Positions 42,705-54,148 of a stretch of 64,000 bases of DNA are shown one piece after another. A program made the position numbers and the translations under genes. This DNA is from Acheta domesticus (Eukaryota > Arthropoda > Insecta > Orthoptera > Gryllidae). Numbering within the stretch: position 1 is the stretch's first letter; every line of letters starts with the position of its first letter. The stretch is from NCBI GenBank assembly GCA_031308135.1, contig JAHLJT010002630.1:98066141-98130140 (forward strand). The letters run 5' to 3'. The notes under the pieces were generated by a model. That model ran no database searches, had not been told where the DNA came from, and was given only the letters and a program-made list of their open reading frames with translations.

Positions 42705-43460
42705 CCCATCCAGTAATTTTTTTGACTTGTCTCTCACGTCGGTAATATTTAAATTAGTGGCGATTTGTTTACATTGTTATATTTACGAGTTCAAGTGCTT
42801 TAAATAATGTCAAGTAAAGTTTCTCGAAACTCAACAGTTTTCTGTGAAAACTAGCTCAAAATTCCGCATTTTCAGAAACTCTCAAACTCCATTTTCTCAT
42901 AAATGGCTTCGAATTTTTTCTTCAAAGTTTTGGAACGGATAGTACTAATTGCACTCTTTAATATGACGTAAAGTTCATTTTGGGGTACTTTTTGTTTTTT
43001 TCAAAAAATACACAAATGTATTTTTTTGAAAGGTCCCTCACTATCTTTAATATGCACATCAATAGCAATTTGTAACGACTATTGTATTTGTGAGTGAGTG
43101 TGCTTTAAATAACTTCAAATGAAGTTTTTTGAAACTCAAAAAATTCTGTGAAAATGAGCTTCAAATTTCGCATTTTTAGTAGCGCTAAAACGCCATTTTC
43201 TTTAAAACGGCATACATTTTTTAAAAGAACGTTGGCATTTAGGACTAGTATTTTGTGTTCTTTAATATTCTAAAATTAATATTTCCGTTCTACCATCAGG
43301 AAATCGAAAACTTAAGAAAATGTCGAAAAAATGTAATTTGGGCGGCGATAGATGGTAGCTGGCACGAGTATGTGACAATTCCGAATAGCTAACCCATACC
43401 CAATGAAATAGAAAACTAATACGGGAATGTCTGTGCCATTCCTGTAGCACCACTAGTTCT
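42705..43460 (+). repeat. R repeat, 3' part (copy 8)
   Basis: Runs from TTGACTTGTCTCTCACGTCG through unit cores near 42900 and 43205 (about 305 bp apart) to the 3' terminus GTGCCATTCCTGTAGCACCAC. It lies back to back with copy 7. Confidence 0.8.
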
Positions 43461-43461
43461 T

Positions 43462-43960
43462 TCATCTAGTACTTAGTTCGTCTTTTAATAAATTGTCAGT
43501 GATATCAAGTGTTAGAGAAGTGGAAGGTGAGCTGTTTTTAGGAACTAATACATTGCGGAGAAAGACAGGAATCTTTGGTGATGTGAATCTGGCTTGGAGG
43601 TTGCAAACAGTTCTGTCATTGTTTTGGGGCGGTATCTTTGTACCGTCGATGTAGTAAAACGTCGGGTTGTCTTGGCTTAATCTTCGAGGTACGTGGATGT
43701 TTTTTAAGGAGCGGTTGATTGAGAAGAGGTTAAAGTTGGTGATGGCCTTTTCTATTTCTTGTCGGATATGTAAAGAGTGGAGAATTTTATCCTTTTGAAA
43801 ATTAAGTATTTTAAATTTCTCCTGTGTCTTTTTTCTGAGAAGATTTACGTTTAAGGGCAGTTTGTCTAAGGTGAGAACGATGTTAAGGTGGGCTGAGGTA
43901 GGTTCAGCTTTGAAGTATAGAGAGCTGATAGGGATAGTCGTTGAGTGAATAAGATGTCAA
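43462..43960 (-). CDS. Unrecognised open frame, about 165 codons
   Basis: A minus-strand frame without an ATG, open from about 43957 to a TGA at 43462-43464. Pieces read LPLNVNLLRKKTQEKFKI, LHSLHIRQEIEKAITNFN, NIHVPRRLSQDNPTFYYID and CNLQARFTSPKIPVFL. Coding-like amino-acid use and a more even base composition than the surroundings suggest a real former protein. A second frame upstream (NHSISKLSNHIYSHF, DCIYHVVRDLPLDILF) may be its N-terminal continuation across a frameshift. I recognise no family. It ends exactly where R copy 8 ends, so R may have inserted into its 3' end. Confidence 0.4.
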
Positions 43961-44829
43961 GTGGGAGGTCTCGTACAACGTGGTAGATACAGTCAAAATG
44001 AGAATAGATATGGTTAGATAGTTTTGAAATAGAGTGATTCAGTCCAAAAACACTTTATTTATATTTCAATTGCCTCGGCGTGGGGTCAACGATAAATTTC
44101 AAACTTTTCTTTATAAAGGCAAGAGAAGAAAGAACTATGAAAAAGAATAAATTTTACAATGTGATTGACAGTATGGGAATAATACATAAGGTTCCACAAA
44201 AATGATATGTGAGTGAATGTATTTTATGTCTTAGTTTAGATTTGACTATTATGTTTAGTTATAAAGTGAGTGAAGTTTGGGGGCGGGAATCCCAATTTAA
44301 AAAATGAACATTTTTAGTGAGAAAGCGAGGAAGACGGTTTTTCCAGGTGGGAGCAAGACAGGTTGGGCAAGATGGAGTGGGGATAAAATAGAATAGATAG
44401 AAGTAGGCTCCGCGGTAGGGTGGGAATAGATAGAAACTCTAATGAACTCTTCCTTTTTAATAAATTATTGTGATAAATACCCCAGCAATGCGGGGTACTT
44501 CAGTTAGTGTAGAATAAGATTCCGGCATATTAGCAACGAGGACTGAATAATCCTGTCCTTCCTAAACCCTTAACGCAATAGCCTCTCTCTCGCTCCCCCT
44601 TCCTATCTGTACCTTTAAACCCGCTTTCCATTAGCAAAACAACCTGTCCGAACCACCAAATTATTCTAGTCGTCCCTAAAACCACCTTCCCTGTAGACTG
44701 GGAAGCATTTAACTTTAAGTGCAACCAACGTGGAAATAGACGACTTCCATCGAGGCGCGCAAACATCAATCCCTGGTGTATCGGAGTTCTTGGGATGACC
44801 TAGAATTCCAATAACTCAATTCAAGAACA
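43961..44829. other. No gene recognised
   Basis: Left part may continue the unrecognised frame at 43462-43960. A minus-strand frame at 44530-44769 has no domain. Confidence 0.4.
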
Positions 44830-45250
44830 TAAGAGAAACTTTGTATAAATACGTATCTTGAACGAAGTGAGAATGAAAATGTTTCAAATGATATTTCTCT
44901 TTCGCAACACAATTTTGCCACGAGAATTGATATAAAAAGACAGTATTTGCCAAATGAGAATTCTCAAACTGTGGAAGGTAATGTGCCAAGAAAGAAAATA
45001 AAACGATTTGTTGTGGCTGTGTGAACATTTATTCTTATTCAAATCAATATTGTTCTTCAGAAAGAGTCTAAAAACCTGTTTTTGTATTGAATGAAAAATT
45101 CTCGCGTATGAAATACGAGACGATTGTTCTATATATGCATTATTAAATTTAAATAAATATTTGAATTGTAACATTAAAGATAAAACTTTAGTTTATTTAC
45201 CGAATTACATCTACTTTGAACACCTCTATCCAGCAAAGCTCTGTTTCTTT
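44830..45250. repeat. Diverged repeat shared with 40260-40790
   Basis: See 39980-40880; the shared blocks are GTGCCAAGAAAGAAAA, GAGTCTAAAAACCTGTTTTT and a final ACTTTAGTTTATTTACC-like stretch. Confidence 0.5.
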
Positions 45251-45334
45251 AGTCCTCCTCTCACTTTTACTTTAACAATTGTAGTACGTAACCTCTGTCG
45301 GAATAATCAAGAATGTCCCAAAAGCGCTATGTCG

Positions 45335-45812
45335 GCTGGCTCAAGCATCAACTGATGTCGCTGCAATGCCTCTGACCGGGACGGTCTAGGGTTCGAGTCC
45401 CAACAGTGGCATGGTTTTCTACGCTACACAGCTAGGTTGAATTCAGCCTCTGTTCTGGAGGAGAATTCTAGCGGCCGGCTGATCTCATCGCAGGTTTTCT
45501 GTGGTTTCTCCGATCAACACCTGGCATATGACTAGCAGTACCGTAACATACGGACCAGGGACGCGCGCAATCTTCCCTTTTTCTTCCTTGTCCTATCATC
45601 ACTCCTTACTTTCACTTACACGTACCACATATGTAAGAAGACTAGTCGAGAACTGGTGTGCCCTGGCTGAGGCATTGCCCTGCTGGTGGGAGACACCTGG
45701 TTGGTTAAAATTCTGAAAGCCTTTGGGTAGGTCGTCGCCGGCTCTCGCCATCCAGCGGAGGAAGATAACCGCCATAACCCGCGATAAAAAACATGCATTA
45801 CACTTGCAGGAC
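45335..45812 (+). mobile_element. tRNA-derived SINE-like element (family S)
   Basis: B box GGGTTCGAGTCC near 45391, then GGAGAATTCTAGCGGCCGGC, GACGCGCGCAATCTTCCC, TTGCCCTGCTGGTGGGAGA and AAAAACATGCATTACAC, matching the copy at 41388 over about 450 bp. Confidence 0.75.
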
Positions 45813-45814
45813 TA

Positions 45815-46299
45815 ATGATAGGACTTGATGCTCTCGAAATCACTAATGAATCAAGTAGGAACTTGCGCTCACCGCTGCTCCCGTATGCCAAAAGAAAGCA
45901 GTTGCTGACGACGCTTGCAAGATAACGTGCGGATTGGCAAAAATCGTGCGTCACTAATGAAACATCAAGCCATTACTTTGTTATAAAGGTGATAAAGGAA
46001 AACACTTGTGAGTTAAGCTACCGTCTGATCACATATCGCGTAGTAATTGCAACACGACAAAATGACGGGAAATTTTGCCAATTATAAAAGCATATAAATT
46101 TGAGAATCATTGATAGTGCGCAAACAAATTCATTATTTTACCTCGTTGTTGGATGAACAATGTTTCTATACAAATGTTTGAATCATTTTACTCCTACACA
46201 AAGACCCAAAATGCGTGCTCTATTCCATGTCACATAAGGTGCATGTTAGGTTTGTAGGATTTTAAATTTTACAAAGTAATTTAAAAGAGGAAAAACGAG
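45815..46299. other. No gene seen
   Basis: Mixed DNA with no recognised motif. Confidence 0.5.
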
Positions 46300-46915
46300 T
46301 GATAACAGATCAACTACCATATGTTATTAGCGATAATTGAAGCTAAACCCGATGGCAGACCACAAACATGCCATTGTAAATCCACAAGGTAAAGAGTTCA
46401 TAACCTGCCTGGCAAGTGGATTTTCAACCTTCAATTGCACTATCAAGGCAGTGGAAAACCATGTATTTCTATAGCAAACATTAATGCACTAATACTCAGG
46501 AATACAATATATCTCATTCTTGGTTACCAAGAAATAATCTAGAAAATTAATATATTTTAATTGCAAAATTCAAGTTTTTCTTTATTAGGATAATACAAAA
46601 TCTAAAGAGAGCAAAACCAATTCCAATGGAAAATAAATTTTTATAACATTTTGTAAGCAAGGTAACTGAAAGATAATCAAAATTAAAGAAAATTAACTAG
46701 TGGTGCTACAGAATGGCAAGACTTTCCCGTATTAGTTTTCTGTTTCTTTTCGTTTTGGCTAGCTATGCCGACTTGCCACATACTCCTGCCAGCTGCCAAC
46801 GATCGCCGCTCAAAGTACATTTTTTGACATTTTCATAATTTCTTCGGTTTCGTAATAGTAGAACGGAAGTATTGTTTTAAGAATATTAAAGAACAGTAAA
46901 AATTTCATCTACTAA
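46300..46915 (-). repeat. Inverted third copy of block 2 joined to an R 3' end
   Basis: The reverse complement matches about 17660-18280 at high identity, including the exact junction between the R terminus (TAGCACCACTAG) and block 2. Breakpoints lie near 46300 and 46915. It was copied from copy A after R had inserted there. Confidence 0.85.
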
Positions 46916-47163
46916 TTGTAAGATGTAAAATAATTATGTTGCGATTTATAGATTCGCACACAGGCTTTTTGCCTCAGCGAGATGCGAATTTATGTTTATA
47001 TCATACTGATATTAATATTTTATATATGTTTTAATAGCTTGAATAAATTATTATTATTATTATTATTTTTCCATTACATCACGACTAAAGATGTTATGAG
47101 TCGGCTGAATATAAAATCTACTCCAGGTTGCAACCAGTTACCTAAGGTTTGATCACATATCGC

Positions 47164-47164
<1 letters not shown>
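46916..47164. repeat. Dispersed repeat end with ATT runs
   Basis: A short ATT run (47046-47069) and the motif ACGACTAAAGATGTTATGAG with TCGGCTGAATATAAAA match the repeat end at 781-815. Confidence 0.5.

Positions 47165-47217
<53 letters not shown>
47165..47217. repeat. (ATT)n microsatellite
   Basis: About 17 ATT units. Confidence 0.95.
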
Positions 47218-47218
<1 letters not shown>

Positions 47219-47504
47219 TAGCGTACCCGTGCGGGAACTCTCGCATGGTAAACATCACCCTTTCCCTATCCATTTGTCTATCCTTTTCATTAACAAGGAA
47301 AGTTGTTAATGAAACGTGTTTGTTTAAAAAATGTATAAATGTAACTTCGAATGTACTTTTGTACTTAATTCTAATGTATTTACAGAATATCAAACAAAAA
47401 TATCAATGCAATTGATGTTGGAAACAAATTTTCAATAAAGGTTTATTCAGCATTACAGAGAGATGTTCTTAGAACAATTCATACTTCTTTAAAAAAAAAA
47501 ACAT

Positions 47505-48245
47505 TTGAAGAAATTATTTAGTATTCCTTCAGAGTTAGCTTTTCGCTTTCTTTGATAGTCACAAAAACATTAGAAAAGATTTTTACTCTTGGGAAAGCCT
47601 AGTAAAGTAGTGCGAAATACTGGATCGGGCTAGTTCAGCCCTATTCTTTGCATTATTATTTAACATTCCTTGATTTGTTATGAGGAACCGAAGGGGCTTT
47701 GGAGAATCAGGGTGCCAGCTTGCTAGGGTGCGGAAATTGAAAAATTATTTGTATGCTAAAAACCATTGGATTATTTTCTGCGTTGTTACGTATCTCAAGA
47801 AAAGCAATTCTGAACCAAAAAATAATCGAACTAATATTTTCACCTTTGAGTACTAAATACCATTTCTTACCATTAGAAACAATTCGCCTGAGACTTCACT
47901 TCGGTACCTGGGAATATTGCTCAAACTGTGTTTCCATTATCTTAACGAACCGACACCTTGAGTTTGACATCAAACGGTATATTATTACGTATGTACGTAC
48001 TTCGAGATACCGCCAACATTTAAATCGTGCGTTTGGGCTGATCGTTTGTAGTCGTCGAGTGACTTGCGCTACTCCTTCCATAATTTTAAATTTATTCAGG
48101 TATTGTATGCTAGCGCGTTTCGATTTTTGTTTTTCATTTCTTCCTTAATGATATTTGAAGTAATTATTCAATATTCTTCGTCAGATTTTAGCTTTTCGTG
48201 ATAGTCACAAAATATTAGCTTTTTACTTTTGAGAAAGCTACGTGT
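47505..48245 (+). repeat. Pair of direct repeats of about 95 bp
   Basis: GAAGAAATTATTTAGTATTCC ... TTAGCTTTTCGCTTTC ... GATAGTCACAAAAACATTAG near 47508-47600 recurs as GAAGTAATTATTCAATATTC ... TTAGCTTTTCGTGATAGTC near 48155-48240, 640 bp apart. The interval has no recognised gene. Confidence 0.6.
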
Positions 48246-48989
48246 CTGAACCCGCTGACTTGAAAATTTCATCGAATGATAACGAAAACATTGGTACAGG
48301 TAAAACACAAACACAGTCTTCACTGTTCACCCACATCCCTCCACAATTGAGTACACAGCACTTACAGACCATGGCAAAACGTTAATTGAATAGTTTCACT
48401 ACACGCATAAGAAACAATCTTCATAGGTATCAAGCAACTGTAATAGTACTTCTAGTTGTTGCTGGAGAGCAAATCTTGAATTAATGATTATGCAAATAAA
48501 CCTAATCAGACTGCACAAACCACGGTGTATACAGAAAGCGTAAATATAAGATTGAGGAATCTAAGCCTTCTAAGCGTGTCGTCACAAAAATGGCTACCAG
48601 CATCAAGGGCTGAAATAATGAGGTGGCCTTGATAGTATTGAAGCGCGGAACCGAAAATTTAATTGAATGCCGAGGAATGTCTCATCTTATAGATTATGGA
48701 GTGAAAATTGTTTCTTTGGACTCAAAATTTTAGTTTTTAAAGCCCTAAAACGCTTAGTTTAGAAGTTATTTGACGAAAACTTTGGCAAGTGTTGCGGATT
48801 GCATTTCACTTGAATATTTAGATAGTTTTTTTTAAACAAATCCTTCATATTTTTAAAGTCAAAGTGCAGTTCGTCAAGTATCCGTGAAATTCTCGTTCTT
48901 TAGAGACCTCATGTATAAAGATTGGTTGCGTGTGAGAACCGCAACGGAAAGGTATACTACTGAAATAATACAGGAAACGATTATTGTTA
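48246..48989. other. No gene seen
   Basis: No motif or repeat recognised. Confidence 0.5.
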
Positions 48990-49716
48990 TTATTATAGAA
49001 AACCTCGTCCTAAATGGCAATTTAAATTGCAAGACTTGGAGCTATTTTTAAGAAAATGGCGCTTCAACGCTACTGTAAATTCGATATTTGAAACTTTTTC
49101 ACAGACAATTTTTGTTTTCGAAAAACTTATTAGCTGTGATTCGAAGCACTTTAACTCACAAATACAATAGTGTTCACAAATTGCAGGAAATGTGCATGTT
49201 AACGGTGCAAAATATGTTCCAAATAATTACATTTGTTTGATTTTTGAAAAAAATAAAAAAATACCCCAAAATGAACTTCACGTCGAGTTATACTGTGATT
49301 TTTCAAACTGCCTCTCAAGGCCCGTCTTCACAATGGAATATATCACGATATTTCGCGTCTTTCTCAGCCGCGCCGATAGGTATCGCATGATTGCGACAGT
49401 ATTAAGAAGTGCTTGCGACCACTTACCACTTCTAGCGGCACGACCGAGAAAGAGGTGAAATGCCGTGTGATATTCCATCGTGATCATAGGGGCTCGAGAG
49501 ATTGAGTTAGAAAAATCGCTCTATAAATAGTGTAATTCGTTCGCACTATCCGTTTGAAAAATTTGATGAAAAAATTTAGATAGAGCCATTTATGACAAAA
49601 TGGCGTTTGAGCATTTCTGAAAATGGGGAATTTTGACTTAGATATCACAGAAAGGTACTGAGTTTTCGAAACCTTTACATGACATTATTTAAAGCACATA
49701 CTCATAGATATATTGT
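48990..49716 (-). repeat. R repeat, 3' part inverted (copy 9), holding a foldback MITE
   Basis: Minus-strand unit cores near 49050 and 49590. The unit between them is split by the family F MITE at 49290-49522. Confidence 0.75.
49290..49522. mobile_element. Foldback MITE (family F), copy 2
   Basis: Left ACTGTGATTTTTCAAACTG...CCCGTCTTCACAATGGAATA and right TATTCCATCGTGATCAT...GTTAGAAAAATCGCTCT are mirrored. TA flanks both ends. It interrupts an R unit, whose uninterrupted form is seen at 50990-51040. Confidence 0.8.
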
Positions 49717-50526
49717 GATGTCGGCGGAAGCGCGCTCGGTCGCCGTTTTGACATCAACTCTAACTCGGGAGGCGTCGAATTACTTCTCCTGCCTTACCTG
49801 AGAGAGGTGCCGGCCAGCTCAGGGGTAGTTAGCAATGGAGGATCTGAAATTTAGCCTCGGGAGGATGGACGTAGCTCGATATTTTACCCAAATAACACAA
49901 TTCTGATCTGCGTTTAATAAATAGAATTTTAATCGAGAAAATATTGAAAATTGCACTTTAAAGTGCTCTGAAAGAAAACAATTATTTTTCCAATTTACCT
50001 TCGGCGCGTGAGCTCAGCGATCGATCCCCACACTTTTGCGTCTTATTCTGACACTATAAAAATACACAATTGTCACAATCAATCTTAAAACTAAAAATAA
50101 TTCTTATTCTAATACAGGTCAAAGAGAAATGAAATAAATCAGGAAGTTGGCCAGGACGCGGCCATCATTCCTAGCCAAAATTAACAAGCAAAAGTCTCTG
50201 ACACAGTTTAGAGCGCCTGATGGGCATGAGTAACAATGGGCCGAAGCTTGGCCGTGGCACTGATTCAGCGTGACGGGCGTCGACCGCTGGGGTCGAACGT
50301 CCCGGGGCGATCCTTTCCACAGACCGCAGACAGAGCGTTTGAGGGGAGGTTCCCCGGTCAGACAGGAATGTACGGCTCTCGTCGACCAGGTAGGAGTGAC
50401 AGATCGGCGTCCAGGCGATGAGACTGGTTGGACGAAAACCCCGAGCTTACGGGGAAGCCTGACCTACTGCGTAGAAAGCGAACGCAAAGAGAGTAATTTA
50501 CGTATGTCATATTCGGTATCCGTCAC
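49717..50526 (+). mobile_element. Candidate LTR or other insertion between two R copies
   Basis: Starts TGTGATGTCGGCGG and ends TATCCGTCACA, giving TGTGA / TCACA inverted ends of LTR type. An AATAAA lies at about 49917. No target duplication and no internal coding sequence are visible. The right 250 bp are GC-rich with open frames lacking known domains. Confidence 0.3.
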
Positions 50527-50529
50527 AAT

Positions 50530-51108
50530 GTCTGGTGGTGCTACAGAACGGCACAGACTTTCCCGTTCAGTTTTCTATTTCTTGGGTCTCTGCTAACTAT
50601 TCGTACTTGCCAGCTGCCATCTATCGCCGCCCACACTACATTTTTTGACATTTTCTTAATTTCTCGCTTTCCCAGTGGTAGAACTAAATATTAATTTTAA
50701 AATATTAAAGAACACTAAAACCTCGACCTAAGTGACAATTTTCTTTGACCAGTTTGGAGCAGCTTTTAAGAAAATGGCGTTTAAGCGCAATTAATGTGCG
50801 AAATTGGACGCTCTTTTTCACATAAAATTTATGTTTTCGAAAAACTTCATTTGAAGTAATTTGAAGCATTTTAACTTACAAATACAATAGTGTTTAAAAG
50901 TTGTTCGAAATGTGCATATTAACAGTGTGAGAGATCTTTCAAAAAAATTACATTTGTGTAATTTTTGCAAAACCCAAAAAATACCCCATATTGAAATTTA
51001 CGTCATATTAAAGTTTAATTAGCACTATCCGTTCGATAGATTTGAAGAAAAAATTTCGAGCCATTTTTTGAGAAAATGGCGTTTGAGCGTTTCTGAAAAT
51101 GCGGGACA
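50530..51108 (-). repeat. R repeat, 3' part inverted (copy 10)
   Basis: Begins with the family terminus (GTGGTGCTACAGAACGGCAC on the plus strand), then minus-strand unit cores near 50770 and 51070 (300 bp apart), and dissolves into the G-rich repeat. Confidence 0.8.
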
Positions 51109-51365
51109 AAGTGGGACAGTGGGACAAAATTGGACTAAGGTACAAATGGGACGATGGGAACAAATGAGACTAGGGGGGAAATGGGACTAGGGAACAAAAT
51201 GGGGCAAGGCGACAATGCGACAGGGTGTCATAATGGGACAAGATGATCTTCGGGACACGGGGCAAACTGAGAAGGGAGACAAATGGGGGCAAGTTAGACC
51301 AATGGGACACGGGGGACAAAATTGACGAAATGGGATCAAAAGGACAAGGGCCAAGAGGGAGAAAA
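51109..51365. repeat. Degenerate purine-rich GGGACAAA minisatellite
   Basis: About 15 imperfect units of the GGGACAAAATGGGACAA type with changing length. Strong purine bias on the plus strand. Confidence 0.8.
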
Positions 51366-52014
51366 GGAACGTATTTATCTAAAGATTTATGGACACTGGT
51401 AAAATCTAAACCCGAGAGTCCGCTAAAATATATTTAATGGACTCTTCAGCATTTAGCGGCCGTTGCTATGGACTCTTTCTTAAAGCGTTGTTTAGATGGT
51501 TGGTTCCTAAGGAGCTAAGCTCGTGTTTAACGACGTAAATAACAAAAAAGCTATTAACTAAAATTGTATGTAGTTATTAAATTAATCACTTAAAAACTCG
51601 GCCTCTATTAGTCTTTAAGGTTTTATTTAAAAGACTCGTGACATAAATCATTATTCTTTGAACTATTTCCTAATAGGAGAATCATTTTTTAAATATTAGA
51701 ATGAATTTTCACGTGCGATTTCGTTGTTTTTTTCTGAAATTCGTCCAAAAGGCACATAAATTTTACTAATTTTTGGTATAAATAATAACAAGGTCAAAGG
51801 TCAAACATATGCACTAAATATGATGCTTCTAGCTTTTTTTTTTTTACACCACATTGAATAAGTCAAACAAAATTGTAGGCCAATCGGAAGGAGTCATGCT
51901 TTTTTCGGACGATTTCACATGGAATTACACATATGCATTTAGACATTGAAATAAATGTTTGCACGGCGTGTTCCGCTTATATGCTCTCACATACTTTGTG
52001 ATTCCGCCTAACAC
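51366..52014. other. No gene seen
   Basis: Mixed AT-rich sequence with no motif recognised. Confidence 0.5.
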
Positions 52015-52480
52015 TACTACTGAGGTTAGTAACGGTACCACACGTTCGAGGGCAGCACGGAGCCAGGGCTAATACTATTTGCCAGATTTGATCAGAGGAT
52101 TTAAAACTTCCAATATCTGCCCTAGGCAGGCCCTGGGAATACAAGTGAAGCGATGAAAGTAATGTGTTGTTTAATACACGTAGTATTGACCCCCCTCCCC
52201 CTGTGATGTTTCATGGTTTCACGAATGAATCCGTTTTTTTCCAGAGCCATTCTATGTATTCATTTGTATACATCACGATATAAACTTTTTTAGTAATCGG
52301 TGTTTTGTGTACCTTGAATGGAAACAGACTTAACCAACAAGCTTCGCGTTGTTACATTTGTTACTGATTGGAAATCGCGCTTATTTTCTATTGTCGTGAA
52401 TTAAAATATTCTTCTAGTATTCAGGAGTACGGATTTGTAACCTCAGGACTCCATAAAGGAACACTTGCAGGTATATGTTA
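52015..52480 (+). repeat. Duplicated block 1, copy B
   Basis: Counterpart of 2480-3060, without the 70-bp micro-insertion. It lies only 1.9 kb upstream of the intact BTB exon, against 15.5 kb in copy A. Confidence 0.7.
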
Positions 52481-53284
52481 CTCATGTAGATATTATTTAA
52501 TAATACATAGATATCATCATCAAATTGTGATGTAAATATTATATTCTTCTGCAACATGTGTATTTTAAAAGCATTTCTGATTTCCTTAGAGTTCTTGAAT
52601 AAGCATGCCCGAGATGTTAACAAAATAAATAAATAAAAAATCTTGTAGAGTTAAGTGTTCTGTCAATTTGTAAATGTCAGTGTATGAAGGCCTTCAGAGA
52701 ATTGTATACTTTTTATTGTTAAATTTATAATGTTGGTCTGCCATCAACTTTTAATTTTATACAATTAATGTGGTTTATCTTTCAGAGTTAACTCTCTTAC
52801 TATAGATTATAAAACGGTTAATTATTGTTCATGAAATCAGTTTTGTTCTCTTACCGTATCTTAATAGTAATAAAGGAAAATGTATAACTTTGTATTTAAA
52901 ATATTAATTTTCTGGATATTTTGTTTGTAACGAAGTATGAGAGACATTGTATTACATTACTGCTTTGTAACACATTACTGTGTTAATAATATTTCGGAAC
53001 ATTAGTGCCTTGATAGCACAATTAAATGATGAAAATCCTCTAGTCAGGCAGGTTTTGAACTCTTACCTTGTGGATCTGCAAAGGCTAGTTTGTGGTCTGC
53101 CATCAAGTTAGCTTCAATTATCGTTAAACATAGGTATAATTGGTCTGTCTTATAAACATTTGTAATGTTTTAGATATTAGAAACTGTGGCTTTGAGACTA
53201 ATGTACTCTTGTAGAAATAAACCTTTTTTCACGGGATGAAATTACTACATTTTCCAAAAACACATTTGTGATCTTTCAGATAAG

Positions 53285-53878
53285 CAGGGTTGGGCAAAAT
53301 ACTTTCAATTTAATATTTAAATACTTCGCCAAAATACTTTGCAAATAAGTAAATCAATGAGGAAAATATACATACTCAAAATACATTATGTTTCGAATTG
53401 CTAAATACATATGTATTTAAAATACTTCAAATACTTGAAATATAGTAAATACAATAATTTTGCATAATAAATTTTTTATTACAACAATAAATTGTAATTG
53501 TCAGTTACAATAAATTACTAATAGACAATCTTATATTTCTGAACAATAAATAAAAACTTTCGAATTTAAATCACATTTACTTATACATACGTTCACAAAA
53601 ACACAATAAATATAAAATGACATCAAAATATGTCTAACTCAAATAAATGGAATTTCCTTTTAAATGACTTGTTTTTCAAACAAATCATCAGACAATAAAC
53701 CCCTAGTTGATGAATGTACAAAATCCGCAAAGGAAAACAGTTGTTGAACTGATGCTGAAGACCAAAAACTAGTGTTATAAGAGAAATGCTTCTTTTATTA
53801 TTGGATTCTTGTCCAGCTTTTTTAATGATTTTAGATATATCATTTAAAATGATTAGAATTCAAGCTCAAGAGCTGAAA

Positions 53879-53911
<33 letters not shown>

Positions 53912-54148
53912 AAGTCGATTTACTAGCAGAATCAGGCAAACAGAAAATATACTCATTTTCTTCATCTGTATTTAAAGTATTTATTATTTTAAATACACCC
54001 ATTTTATGTACTTAAAAATATATCTAAAATACATGAAAAAAAAACAACAACACAACACCACCCACCCTCAAAAATACAGTTTTTCAAATACAAAATGTAT
54101 ATAAAATACGTATTTCAAATACAAGTATTTAAATACTGCCCAGCCCTG
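53285..54148. mobile_element. Non-autonomous hAT element, 864 bp, with empty site in the paralogue
   Basis: CAGATAAG is duplicated at 53277-53284 and 54149-54156. Copy A has it once (18445-18452) with no insert. Ends CAGGGTTGGGCA / TGCCCAGCCCTG. Both subterminal regions consist of repeated AAATACTT-type words. It contains a T run at 53880-53907. Confidence 0.95.
53880..53907. repeat. Poly(T) run
   Basis: 28 consecutive T inside the hAT element. Confidence 0.95.

Noticed and set aside
41388..45812. Apparent tRNA genes with good B boxes
   Set aside because: No complete cloverleaf; the box motifs belong to a repeated SINE-like family.
50236..50596. GC-rich open frames resembling a small gene
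   Set aside because: Arg/Gly-rich translation in two overlapping frames, no domain, no splice or polyA context.
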